From: Sphingobium algorifonticola
Lineage (GTDB): Bacteria > Pseudomonadota > Alphaproteobacteria > Sphingomonadales > Sphingomonadaceae
Assembly: GCF_004005485.1 (NCBI RefSeq)
Contig: NZ_RZUL01000007.1
Span: 1-64,000 of the forward strand
Direction of reading: 5' to 3'
Length of the DNA stretch: 64,000 nt
Below are positions 1 through 8,542 of this stretch, piece after piece (positions within the stretch are counted from its first letter, which is position 1; each line of letters begins with the position of its first letter). A model generated the notes under the pieces. That model did not search any database. It was not told the origin of the DNA and saw nothing but the letters and a program-made list of their open reading frames with translations. The translations under genes and the position numbers were made by a program.

Positions 1-125
1 TGCCCTCCCGAGCGGGCGAACGGCAGATAACCGAGCTCGTCAAGCACGATCAGGTCGAGCCGCGACAGCTGCGCCGCCAGGGTCCCGCCTTTGCCGATCC
101 GGGTCTCCTCTTCGAGGCGTGTCAC
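1..125 (-). pseudogene. istB: IS21-family helper ATPase IstB, fragment
   Basis: Read on the minus strand, the first 125 bases encode an open stretch containing LSRLDLIVLDELGYLPFA, the Walker B region typical of the IstB/DnaA-like ATPase that assists IS21-family transposase IstA. The gene runs off the left edge of the window (C-terminal side) and its N-terminal side stops at about base 125, where the sequence becomes the helicase gene on the other strand. Similarity to IstB is from memory of the family. The junction position is an estimate. Confidence 0.8.
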
Positions 126-3100
126 CATTCTTCGTTGAGAATTGGAATCCCAAAGGTGGTTCGTCGAGGGTCGTCGAAGGTTTCAAAGAATCGCAGCGAT
201 CGGCAATGGAAGCGATTTGTGAGCGAACCAACAACGTGCTTGTCTCGCTCCCGACCGGCGAAGGGAAATCCGTCCTGTTCCAGGTGCCCGCGCTGAGCCG
301 CGGCTTGAGAAACCGGCGTCTTACGCTGGTCATCTCTCCGCTGAAGGCGCTCATGCGCGATCAGGTCGAAGGACTGCGCGACCTGGGTTTTGCAGAATCG
401 GCAGATTTCTTGAGCGGTGACCGTCCGAAACACGAAATCGAAGAGGTCTTGCAAGGCGTCCTCGACCATCGGGTCGTGCTCTTGTACGTAGCACCCGAGC
501 GCTTGAGAAGCGCTGTCTTCCTGGACGTTCTCGACAAGCGAATGCACTCGGATGGCGGCTTGGATCATGTGGTGATCGATGAAGCGCATTGCGTAAACCA
601 GTGGGGCTTCGAATTCAGACCCGATTACTTTTTTGCAACAGACCTCTTGCTGCGGAAGTGCCGTGAAAACGTGGGTGCTGAGCCTACACCATTCCTCCTG
701 CTGTCCGCGACGATTACGGCATCTGACAAGGAACGCCTCGAAGCCATCGTATCGGGTATTGACGACGGTCAAAGGTTGCCAATGCTGGTTCGGCCCGAAA
801 CCTTTGCCCACCCGATCAGGTCTCACATCTCAATCCTGCCGCGGAGGGTTCGTGGCAGAATTGGTCAGGACGATCTCGAGAGAGAAATGGCAGAACGTCT
901 GCCGCTCATCGAGAAGGCGATTTCCGACGCCAAACAGAACCGGCTCAACACCGGCCAGCGAAGCGCTGTTATTGTCTTTGTTCCCACCAGGCGCCTCGCG
1001 GAAGACCTTGCCAGGCGATTGTCAGATGACAGCGGAACCGACGCCGAATTCTACCATGCTGGACTTGATGCCGCGACAAAGGAAGAGGTTTACGCCGATT
1101 TCCGCGATGGTGAACTCGATGTTCTCGTTGCCACCAAGGCGTTCGGCATGGGAATGGATATTCCCGATATTCATTGGGTCGTCCACTTGTCGCCGCCCGG
1201 TTATCTGGAAGACTATCTTCAAGAGGTCGGCCGGATTGGTCGTGGCGAAGCCGAGCGCGAGCAGGCAAGGCTAACCAATCTCAGCGCTCTGCTTCCCTTT
1301 TCGAACGAGGATTTCGAACACATACGAGACCTTCGCGCGCGCAATACTCTCAGGCCTCAGGACATTGATGACATATTCTCGGAAATTCGAGGTAAGGCTC
1401 ATAGCGTCGACGGACAGTCGCTCGCGATCGTTCCCGCAGAAGGCTATCAACCGCTAGAAACTGAGACGGAGAGGCGAGCGGCTGCCACGAGGCTGCGGAT
1501 GGCCATCTATTGGCTGGAACGTGCCGGGCGACTCACGCTCTCTGGCTCGCTCGCGGACATCCTAACAATCGGAATCTCTCCCCAGATTCTTGAGAGGATC
1601 TCACAAGAGGAAGGGCCGCTTGGCGAATTGGCTCAGCTGCTTCTCGACCTCGAGAATGCCGACGCCGATAATTTAAGTGTTGCTGGTCAGGCGGAGAGCC
1701 GCGGAGGGAGGGCAAGTCAAACGGGCCTGCTCGGCCGGCTGCTCGAGGGCCTCGCCGATATCGTCGGACTGGTCTTCAGCGATACTTCCGACCAAAGCAA
1801 AATCGAGCCGTTCGCAAGTCCTGCAAGCCGCTCTAGCGGGCGACGGGCGACAGGCTCGGATCAATCGGGCCGAACGGCAGTCGTCAATCTTTCCCAGATC
1901 AGATTTCGTCTGCGATCGATGGATTCAAATGACGATGTCCTGGCAGGTTTGGTAGATCTCGAAAAGCGCGGCGGTGTTTCGCTAAATCGGGAAATCGAGT
2001 TCTCTCTCAGGCGGTTGGCACGAGATGAGCGTGAAGACAACATTCGAACGCTCTTCCGCTTCGTCGATGACGCCGCGAAGCGATTGCTGGACAAGCTTTC
2101 CAAGAATGCCAGCGTCGAATTCCACCCATTCGAATTGGTGGAGATCGAACCTTTCATTCGGACGGTCGCCGTAGAAGGGCCCGCCCAACAGGGGGATCAA
2201 GAACGCGAGGCTGAACCAATAACGCTAGCCGAGACCGACGACGAAGCCGTTCGGCGCCGACGCCGCTATGAACGCGCCTTTATCAATGGGTTTCGGACTT
2301 TGGTGCGATCGTCTGGCGTCCGCCTTCGACAAATCGCGAACGCCGACGAAACAGTTTTTTGGGAGGCTAAGCTCGCATCTTCTGAAGGCCGAAATGCCGA
2401 TCTACGCCGTAAGGCACTGGTTCGCGGCGCTCAATCGGTGTTTGACGTCCTTAAAAAGTCAGATGAACGAATTGCCGTATCCAAGCTCGTTGAAAGGGTT
2501 CGAGACGCGAGTTTTGGGAAGAAATTCCGCGAGCAGGATCTCAAGAAAACGGCTGGCCTTCTGGCGACGATGAATCTCGTCGGTATGAGCGTTGATATCG
2601 TCCAGTTTTCGCACGTTGTGCTTCTTGGCGAAACCAAGCCCGACGATGAGGAACTGTGGAGCGAGCTTGCTGAAGTCAATGATTTTTCCGAAGCGCGCAA
2701 CCTTGCGATGGAACTGTTTGCGAACGTGCGGGCAGATGCCCAAGAGGCATTCATTACCGGCTATTTTTCGAAGTCTGACGCAAGTGGTCTGAAGGATTTT
2801 CTTGAGACTCAGCTGGGCGAAATCGAGGAAATCGATGAGGATGAGGATGCTCCGCACAACTCGGGCATTATCGTCCAAATGCAGGAAAAGCTGCGGGCCA
2901 CCAAAGCGGTAGAGTTCTTCGAGAAATTCAGGACTTCCGAAGAGCCTGCGCAGTGGGAAGCCGTGTGCCATCCGTACAACCAGCATTTGCTGGTCAACGC
3001 GGGGCCAGGGGCGGGCAAGACTTTCGTGCTAGTGGGACGTATCGTTCACCTTATACGCGAGCAGCACATTCATCCGTCACAGATTGTCGTGCTCGCATTC

Positions 3101-4813
3101 AATTGTGCGGTGGTTTTCGAAATCAGGCGTAGGATCCGCGATCTGTTCAGATCACTTGGCTATGCCGCTTACGCATCTAGACTTCGCGTTTCGACCATTC
3201 ACGCATTTGCCATGCGACACCTCGCCAGGGATGGCTGGGAGGGCGAAGAATCCATGATGGACGGGGCTCTTTCCGAGTTTGCCCGGCGCATGGATCGAGA
3301 TGTTGGGTTTCGTCGCGCGGTTTCCGGTGACGTTCGCTGTATTCTGGTGGATGAATTTCAGGATCTCACCGACGAAGTCTATGCCATCCTGCGTTCACTA
3401 CACCAAGGCAGCGAGTTTCGTGCAGGTATCATGGTGATCGGGGACGATGATCAGGATATTTTAAGGTGGCAGCGCCCGGCGGGGAATTTCTCCGAAACCT
3501 ACTTCGACCGTTTCGCACAGGACTTTGGAGGCGACAGCCTCAAACAGCTCTTGCTGTCGGTAAACTTCCGTTCCGGAAAGGAAATCGTTCAGAAGAGTCA
3601 GGCGATGATTGCCGCGTTCTTTGACCGATCGGCTCGCTCACACCGCCTGAAGAAGTCCACCCTCGTTCCCCGGCAAGACGCACCTGCTGAATCAGAGTGC
3701 CATCGCCTTGATTGGCGCGGGAAATCGTTTGGTGACGCCGTCAATGAAGTACTTAGATTATGGAACCGGATTGGCGGTCGTTCAGGAGAGACGGTAGCTA
3801 TCCTCTGTCGCTCCAACGCCGAAGTTGCTCAAGTCCATCGGCTGCTTGAGCCCCACATATCCGGAATAACAGTTCAAGGAACGGCGAACCTACGGGTGGC
3901 CAATCTTCGTCACGTTGGTCTCTGGCTCGATTTTCTTCGAGCTGAAGTCACCAAGTCAGATCGTGCGCTTTCGGCGCAATTGGCTGACAAGCTTGTCGAC
4001 CAATTCATCCGCAACATGGACACCCCCGAGGGCAAAGCACCCGGGGGAGATATGGTTAGCTTGGCAAGTCTTTGGGAGTTATGCTGCCAAGAGCAGGCCT
4101 TTCCGCACATATCATCACTGATCCGCTTCGTCGAAGAGTTGCGGAGCGATGACCTAAGCCGCCTTATGGGAACGGCCGCGACGGCTTCGACCGTTGTTGT
4201 ATCCACCATTCACAAGGTAAAAGGCCTCGAGTTCGATAGCGTTGTCATCCTCCCATCAACCCTTCCATTCGGAAAGAGCCGCCATGGCAGGCATGCGGAT
4301 CTGGAAGGGGACGCCGCAGAGGAAGCCCGCCTTCTTTACGTTGCAATGACCAGGGCCAAACGCAATTTGTGGCAATTTGTCGGAGATCGGGAGCATAGCT
4401 GGGCGAGAAGCTCACCCGCTCCCTTCGATGGCCAGCAAACCGACGGATGTGTGCTCATCGGGTCTCCTGAGGATGTTGGACTCGGTTGGGCATTGCAACG
4501 AAGCGGCTTCAATCCTGAGCCGGAGCGATGTCAGGATTATCTCGAGCGCGAAGTCAAAGTGGGTGATCCCGTGCTGCTCGGCGGGCGAGGGCTAGGTGCG
4601 AACAAGGCGCTGCTACATCGAAGCGCTTCGGGCGCAGTGCGTCAGATCGGATTTCTGGCGAAGAAGCATGGTGCCGGAAGCAATAATTCTGATCTGCGTG
4701 TTAGCTCGGTGATCAGATTTCACCCAAATGAGACAAACGATGGCGATCTGGGGGCGGTCGTGGCCGAACGAGGATGGGGGTACGTGGCACTGGTGTCGGG
4801 ACGAATTCGATAG
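119..4813 (+). CDS. RecQ-type / UvrD-type fusion DNA helicase (possibly 5'-truncated)
   Basis: A 1564-residue protein with two helicase modules. The N-terminal half is RecQ-like superfamily 2: a Q-motif-like FKESQ at about 22-26, Walker A PTGEGKS at 45-51, and DEAH at 154-157 followed by CVNQWG. The C-terminal half is UvrD/Rep-like superfamily 1: Walker A AGPGAGKT near 962, VDEFQDL, STIHKVKGLEFD near 1363 and VAMTRAKRNL near 1410. The middle is alpha-helical and not recognised. The only possible start is a GTG lying in or at the edge of IS21 DNA, so the native N-terminus may have been lost, although the RecQ core begins intact. Such giant helicases are often found in mobile or phage-defence islands; that role here is inference. 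It converges on the AAA+ gene, 36 bases away. Confidence 0.85.
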   Translation: MSPFFVENWNPKGGSSRVVEGFKESQRSAMEAICERTNNVLVSLPTGEGKSVLFQVPALSRGLRNRRLTLVISPLKALMRDQVEGLRDLGFAESADFLSGDRPKHEIEEVLQGVLDHRVVLLYVAPERLRSAVFLDVLDKRMHSDGGLDHVVIDEAHCVNQWGFEFRPDYFFATDLLLRKCRENVGAEPTPFLLLSATITASDKERLEAIVSGIDDGQRLPMLVRPETFAHPIRSHISILPRRVRGRIGQDDLEREMAERLPLIEKAISDAKQNRLNTGQRSAVIVFVPTRRLAEDLARRLSDDSGTDAEFYHAGLDAATKEEVYADFRDGELDVLVATKAFGMGMDIPDIHWVVHLSPPGYLEDYLQEVGRIGRGEAEREQARLTNLSALLPFSNEDFEHIRDLRARNTLRPQDIDDIFSEIRGKAHSVDGQSLAIVPAEGYQPLETETERRAAATRLRMAIYWLERAGRLTLSGSLADILTIGISPQILERISQEEGPLGELAQLLLDLENADADNLSVAGQAESRGGRASQTGLLGRLLEGLADIVGLVFSDTSDQSKIEPFASPASRSSGRRATGSDQSGRTAVVNLSQIRFRLRSMDSNDDVLAGLVDLEKRGGVSLNREIEFSLRRLARDEREDNIRTLFRFVDDAAKRLLDKLSKNASVEFHPFELVEIEPFIRTVAVEGPAQQGDQEREAEPITLAETDDEAVRRRRRYERAFINGFRTLVRSSGVRLRQIANADETVFWEAKLASSEGRNADLRRKALVRGAQSVFDVLKKSDERIAVSKLVERVRDASFGKKFREQDLKKTAGLLATMNLVGMSVDIVQFSHVVLLGETKPDDEELWSELAEVNDFSEARNLAMELFANVRADAQEAFITGYFSKSDASGLKDFLETQLGEIEEIDEDEDAPHNSGIIVQMQEKLRATKAVEFFEKFRTSEEPAQWEAVCHPYNQHLLVNAGPGAGKTFVLVGRIVHLIREQHIHPSQIVVLAFNCAVVFEIRRRIRDLFRSLGYAAYASRLRVSTIHAFAMRHLARDGWEGEESMMDGALSEFARRMDRDVGFRRAVSGDVRCILVDEFQDLTDEVYAILRSLHQGSEFRAGIMVIGDDDQDILRWQRPAGNFSETYFDRFAQDFGGDSLKQLLLSVNFRSGKEIVQKSQAMIAAFFDRSARSHRLKKSTLVPRQDAPAESECHRLDWRGKSFGDAVNEVLRLWNRIGGRSGETVAILCRSNAEVAQVHRLLEPHISGITVQGTANLRVANLRHVGLWLDFLRAEVTKSDRALSAQLADKLVDQFIRNMDTPEGKAPGGDMVSLASLWELCCQEQAFPHISSLIRFVEELRSDDLSRLMGTAATASTVVVSTIHKVKGLEFDSVVILPSTLPFGKSRHGRHADLEGDAAEEARLLYVAMTRAKRNLWQFVGDREHSWARSSPAPFDGQQTDGCVLIGSPEDVGLGWALQRSGFNPEPERCQDYLEREVKVGDPVLLGGRGLGANKALLHRSASGAVRQIGFLAKKHGAGSNNSDLRVSSVIRFHPNETNDGDLGAVVAERGWGYVALVSGRIR

Positions 4814-4838
4814 CTCGGTAATATCCTCGTCGAACCTT

Positions 4839-4865
4839 CCTCGGGCCACTTATGCGGCCCTGAGG
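4839..4865. terminator. Possible bidirectional hairpin between convergent genes
   Basis: CCTCGGGCC and GGCCC(T)GAGG can pair around an 8-base loop, with one bulged base, between the helicase stop and the AAA+ stop. There is no clear T-run, so terminator function is only suggested by position. Confidence 0.3.
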
Positions 4866-5638
4866 TTCTGCTTATCGATGTTGGTTGGCGTCGTTGCCGC
4901 TGTTGAAGGGATATGAAAGCCCATCGCTCCGCAGTTTTGGTCGCCGCGCGCCTCAATTTCCTCGCGCAGCCAGCGCAGCAGAACAGTCGGCTCGCGCTCT
5001 GACAGCAAGCGAGCGCGATGCGCGACGACGGCAAAATCACCCGGCGTTTGTCCCTCATGGACTGGCCACTCTGCCGGCCAGACCTGGCCAAAGTGTGCCT
5101 GAAAGAGCTTGCGAGCCTGGTCCGTCTTCATCGGCCTGAAGGTGGCGCGCATGGTGAAGCGCCGCTGCGTTGCCGCATCCAGCTTGTCGGCGAGGTTCGT
5201 TGTGGCGACGAACGGTGTCCGCAAATGTTCGAGTTGGACGAGCATCTCATTGACCTGGCTGACTTCCCAGCTCCGCTGTCCCGCTTCGCGCCGGTAGAGG
5301 AAACTGTCTGCTTCATCGATGAGGAGCATGGCGCCGCGTTCTGCCGCCCTTGCAAAAGCCTCGGCGATGTTCTGTTCGGTCTCGCCGACATAAGGGCTCA
5401 TCAGGTCCGAGCACCGTCGCTCTTCGACTTCAATGCCCATGACCTCGGCGAGATGCCTTGCAAACGCTGACTTCCCTGTCCCGGATGGCCCCGAAAGCAG
5501 CAGGCTCCACCCACGGTCCGGCGAGTTTGCCAACTGCTCCGAAAGTCGAGCAAGATTGGTGTCCGCTCGCGACAGCTGCGGGTCATAGAGGGAACTTCCA
5601 GGACTATCGGGTGCGCAAGACTGACCGAGAATGCGCAT
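4850..5638 (-). CDS. AAA+ ATPase
   Basis: 262 residues if translation starts at the ATG at 5638, which overlaps the stop codon of the upstream gene (TGATG) and suggests translational coupling. Walker A is GPSGTGKS and Walker B is LLIDEAD, with VATTNL as sensor 1 and a TQRRF arginine-finger region; together they form a single AAA+ core plus a short helical C-terminus. The reading frame stays open upstream to 5773, but that part overlaps the neighbouring gene and looks like noise. Related proteins on sphingomonad plasmids are longer, so this may be a trimmed version. The role is unknown; the context (relaxase tail, DUF6118-like protein) points to plasmid conjugation or maintenance. Confidence 0.75.
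   Translation of the reverse strand: MRILGQSCAPDSPGSSLYDPQLSRADTNLARLSEQLANSPDRGWSLLLSGPSGTGKSAFARHLAEVMGIEVEERRCSDLMSPYVGETEQNIAEAFARAAERGAMLLIDEADSFLYRREAGQRSWEVSQVNEMLVQLEHLRTPFVATTNLADKLDAATQRRFTMRATFRPMKTDQARKLFQAHFGQVWPAEWPVHEGQTPGDFAVVAHRARLLSEREPTVLLRWLREEIEARGDQNCGAMGFHIPSTAATTPTNIDKQNLRAA
5277..5355. repeat. Imperfect direct repeat, copy A (AAA+ Walker B coding)
   Basis: About 75-79 bases around the Walker B codons of the AAA+ gene recur at 6701-6779 with roughly eight to ten differences. Both copies encode [15 protein letters not shown] on the minus strand. Confidence 0.7.
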
Positions 5639-6462
5639 CACGCTGTGAATGGCAGTCTTTGCAACATCGCGGCCCCCGCTGGCGTTGCTGCTGTCTCCCC
5701 TTCTCGACTGCTTGGACGAATCTTGACGGTGCATCGCACTGGCTGCTGCGATGTGGCAGCGGTCTTCCGGCAAGCGTCAATGGCATCGCGGTTGTCGCGC
5801 TGGATGTCAGCGGCCTCCACCAGTGCATTCCATGCCTCGGGGCTGTCGCTTTGCATCAGCTGTGCGCCTGCGTCCCACCGAGAGGATGCGCCCACCATCC
5901 GCGCTGCCATGTGCTCGGGCCAGTACCAGCTATCCGGCATTACGCGGGCAATGGTGCCGGGAAGGAAAGACCATACAAGAATACCTGCCAGCAAGGCTCC
6001 GGCCGCTACTTGGTAGAGCTGCTGCCGCTGCTCGGCAGCGGTACGCGCATAGGAAGTGACGCTCCGCATTTCCTGGGCGGCGTAGTTCAAGTCACTCCGA
6101 GCCTGGCTTATCCTGTCCTGATCGCTGCGTCGCGCGGCTTCGGCTGCGGCGGCGATCTGATTGCCAATGCTGTCAGGGGTCATCTGCAATGCGGGATGGC
6201 GCGCCATTCCCTTCAGGCTCTCGCTGATCGCGCCCATTCGCTTGGCCAAGTCGGTGAGAGTCGCGCCGTAGTCGGGAATAACAATGTCGGCGCGCTCGGC
6301 GGCAAGGTGCTGAACCGCACGGCGCATCAAAGCCAATTCACCTTCCAAGCGGGCGAAAGCCTCGGCGGCGGGATCGCTTGCGGTATCCGGGGTGGCCGGG
6401 TCGGGTTTCGGCTCCGGCTCAAGGTCCAGGGTCAGTTCCACGTCATCCGTGTCAGTATCCAT
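5638..6462 (-). CDS. Membrane-anchored protein resembling the DUF6118 family
   Basis: 274 residues, starting at the ATG at 6462 preceded by GGAGAAG. The N-terminus is acidic and proline-rich (MDTDTDD...PEPKPDPATP). A long helical, coiled-coil-prone region follows. One hydrophobic segment near residue 180 (VAAGALLAGILVWSFLPG) is followed by a probably periplasmic C-terminus with WYWPEHMAARM and two late cysteines. From memory this pattern matches DUF6118, small proteins encoded next to relaxase genes on sphingomonad conjugative plasmids. Its gene begins 10 bases after a relaxase-like tail and its stop overlaps the AAA+ start. Function unknown. Confidence 0.7.
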   Translation of the reverse strand: MDTDTDDVELTLDLEPEPKPDPATPDTASDPAAEAFARLEGELALMRRAVQHLAAERADIVIPDYGATLTDLAKRMGAISESLKGMARHPALQMTPDSIGNQIAAAAEAARRSDQDRISQARSDLNYAAQEMRSVTSYARTAAEQRQQLYQVAAGALLAGILVWSFLPGTIARVMPDSWYWPEHMAARMVGASSRWDAGAQLMQSDSPEAWNALVEAADIQRDNRDAIDACRKTAATSQQPVRCTVKIRPSSREGETAATPAGAAMLQRLPFTA

Positions 6463-6472
6463 CGCGCTTCTC

Positions 6473-6796
6473 CTACAGGCCCATGCCGATTGACCGGCTC
6501 CGCTCCATCGAGATGGAAGTGGCAAGGTCGCGGGCCAGATCGCGACCGAGTTCTGTCTTGATGCCCAGCTCGCGGGTGCGGCTGCGCAGCAGGGATTCAA
6601 CCTGCGCGTCGCGCTTCAGCCCCTTCGCCATGTCCGTCATGCGGTTGGTGAGCCTCTGCGCGCCCTTGGTGTCACCATCGCGCTGCATGGCCTGTCGCGC
6701 CTGCCCGGCCTCGCGCTTGTAGAGGACACTGTCTGCTTCATCGATGAGCAGCATGGCGCCGCGTTCTGCGGCTCTCGCGTGCCTTCCTTGCGGCAC
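6473..6796 (-). pseudogene. Chimeric remnant: AAA+ Walker B piece fused to relaxase C-terminal tail
   Basis: A 107-codon open frame with two unrelated parts. Bases 6701-6779 encode an AAA+ Walker B segment ([20 protein letters not shown]), a near-copy of the downstream AAA+ gene. Bases 6473-6700 encode ARQAMQRDGD...LLRSRTRELGI...SMERSRSIGMGL. That is the kind of tail found at the C-terminus of Ti-type TraA/MobA relaxases, which typically end in a repeat of charged RSR-LGMG residues. The upstream end runs into an IS3-type orfA fragment. It probably does not make a functional product, but translation through it could couple to the DUF6118-like gene 10 bases on. Confidence 0.65.
6701..6779. repeat. 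Imperfect direct repeat, copy B
   Basis: Second copy of the AAA+ Walker B coding segment seen at 5277-5355, in the same orientation. It lies exactly at the join between an IS3 orfA fragment and a relaxase tail, suggesting that an AAA+ gene copy was lost here by recombination. Confidence 0.65.
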
Positions 6797-7032
6797 AGCC
6801 CGGCAATGCTGTCATCACCGCGCAGGCCGTCGAGAACGATCCGGATCTTGTCTTCTGCGGAAAAATGCCGACGGGTCTTGCGGCGGATGGCCTTCACCAC
6901 CCGCTCAGCGGGGGCCTTCACCGGCGATTTTGCATTGGAGGGTTTGGGCTTCATCTTCGTTCCTTCGTCACTGCGACGAAGCCCAAACCCTCCTTAAATC
7001 ACAACCTCAAATCTGTGCCATGGGCGCTGACG
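6780..7032 (-). mobile_element. IS3-family element, 5' fragment (left end and start of orfA)
   Basis: On the minus strand, an ATG at 6954 begins [20 protein letters not shown], continuing [21 protein letters not shown] and ending at LCRKEG. This is the helix-turn-helix N-terminus of an IS3-type OrfA. The frame then passes into foreign DNA at about 6780. The upstream non-coding end (6955-7032) shares strong similarity, including CGTCAGCGCCCATGGCA, with the fragment at 27948-28108, which lies in the opposite orientation. Only about the first 57 codons remain. Confidence 0.75.
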
Positions 7033-7274
7033 GCGGACAGGACGATCGAGATCATCAAGCGGTCCGACCGCGCCAAGAGCTTCGAGGTCTTGCCCAGACG
7101 CTGGGTCGTCGAGCGGACCTTTGCATGGCTCGGTCGTAACCGGCGTCTTGCCTAGGAGTTCGAGCAGACCATCGCCTCAGCAACCGCCTAGCTCTTCATC
7201 GCCTCAATCCAACTCTTCACACGTCGCATCGCAAGACTATGAAATTACGCTGGATAATTTCGAATCAGACTCTC
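7033..7274 (+). pseudogene. IS5-family transposase, C-terminal remnant with two amber stops
   Basis: The plus strand reads [20 protein letters not shown] then [20 protein letters not shown] (7153), EFEQTIASATA, TAG (7189), LFIASIQLFTRRIARL and TGA (7240). This is the well-conserved C-terminus of IS5-group transposases, in which a lysine and a tryptophan codon would be expected at the two TAG positions. A likely terminal inverted repeat (GAATCAGACTCTC) ends near 7274. The N-terminal three quarters are missing. Confidence 0.8.
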
Positions 7275-7324
7275 AGAGGCCGTCCGGAATTGCACCAAAG
7301 ATGATGAAAGCTGGCAGGAGATCG

Positions 7325-8233
7325 TCAGGCCTCCTTGAAAAGTATGCTGACTTGCTGCCGGAGCCATTGATTTGCAGGATCGTTATGCGCCCTGGAATGC
7401 CAGACCGAGCTGATGGAATGCTTGGGCAGATCAACCGGGAATGGCATGCTTTTCAGTCCGAAAGCCTCGTCGATCACTGTGGTGTATTTTTCCGGTACGC
7501 AGGCGGCGAGATCGCCGACCGCTAGCAAAGGGGCAAGCGTCCCGAAGTTGGATGTCCAGACCACGATGTTGCGATCCATGCCCACCTTGAGCAATTCGGC
7601 ATTCACGCTTGCCAATCCGGATCCCTCAGAGCGTACGCCAATCCAGCGACAGGCCAGCAGGTCCTCGCGCGGCGCTTTGCTCGAAAATATGGGATGATCT
7701 TTACGGGCCAAAATGCTCCAACCCTGATAAAATAGACGGAATACGAACATGTTCGTTATGAGATCGGGCCGAAACCCGAGAAGTATATCTACTTCACCAT
7801 TTTCTAAAGAGTCGACAATATGTGGCCTGTTGTTTCTAACAAACTCTATAGTTATATCCTGTGATATGTCTCTAATATGAGAAATGAATTTTGGCCCGAA
7901 ATACATATCTCCCAGGTCAGAGGTTGCGATTACGAAATGCCGTTTGTCGCGCCTGGGATCGAAACTCTCCGATGCCTCTATGGCGATTTCGAGCGTCTTG
8001 AGCGCGTAGGAGATCGGTTCGGCCAATTGCATGGCGTATTGTGTCGGGGTCATGCCACTCCTGGTGCGGACAAACAATTCATCGTTGAACAGCTCGCGCA
8101 GCTTTTTGAGCGCGTTGCTGACAGCAGGCTGCGAGATCCCAAGGATCTCGGCTGCCTCCACAACCTTTCTGGTTTGAAACACGCATTCGAAGACGCGCAG
8201 CAAGTTCAGGTCGACATCGCGGATCTTCACCAC
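7325..8233 (-). CDS. LysR-type transcriptional regulator of the aromatic cluster
   Basis: About 302 residues from a GTG at 8233, preceded by GAGGGA. The frame is open further upstream but that extension is not LysR-like. The N-terminal winged helix-turn-helix reads LNLLRVFECVFQTRKVVEAA then EILGISQPAVSNALKKLREL and LFVRTRSGMTPT. The rest is the LysR effector-binding domain (FVIATSDLGDMYFGPKFI, VDILLGFRPD). It is divergent from the ferredoxin gene at 8543, the usual arrangement for a LysR regulator and its target, with 309 bases between them. NahR/NagR regulators of naphthalene clusters are also LysR proteins responding to salicylate; the inducer here is inference. Confidence 0.9.
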   Translation of the reverse strand: MVKIRDVDLNLLRVFECVFQTRKVVEAAEILGISQPAVSNALKKLRELFNDELFVRTRSGMTPTQYAMQLAEPISYALKTLEIAIEASESFDPRRDKRHFVIATSDLGDMYFGPKFISHIRDISQDITIEFVRNNRPHIVDSLENGEVDILLGFRPDLITNMFVFRLFYQGWSILARKDHPIFSSKAPREDLLACRWIGVRSEGSGLASVNAELLKVGMDRNIVVWTSNFGTLAPLLAVGDLAACVPEKYTTVIDEAFGLKSMPFPVDLPKHSISSVWHSRAHNDPANQWLRQQVSILFKEA

Positions 8234-8542
8234 ACCAACTTCCCTCAACCAAGAAATCGTTCCGCAGCGTAAACAGGCCCAACATGGCGCACAATCGCCT
8301 TGGCTGCGCCTCTGTCCGTTCTCGACCCCGACTGCCCAGGCCAAAGGACTGGTGCCCGGGTTCTGCAACCTCGCCTCAATTCCGCAGGCCGCCCACCGCG
8401 TTCGGGAGACTCGGGTATTCGAGGATATATCACTGTCCGTGATGGAGTCTATTTGAACCTGCTGTTTGACGCAATGAGGTTCCAAGCTATCCGTATTAGG
8501 AAACTTGGTGACTTGAATTCTGGATAAGGCGCGGGTGAGCAC
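8234..8542. promoter_or_regulatory. Divergent promoter region between LysR gene and aromatic operon
   Basis: No gene was recognised in these 309 bases. They must carry the promoters for the LysR gene (minus) and the ferredoxin-led operon (plus). The only distinct structure seen is the dyad at 8427-8443. Confidence 0.6.
8427..8443. promoter_or_regulatory. Candidate LysR-protein binding site (ATATC-N7-GTGAT)
   Basis: ATATCACTGTCCGTGAT contains a perfect ATCAC/GTGAT dyad with a 5-base spacer and fits the general LysR box T-N11-A. It lies 100 bases upstream of the ferredoxin start. The same ATATC-N7-GTGAT pattern occurs at 14522-14538 before the TonB receptor gene of the cluster. Confidence 0.5.
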
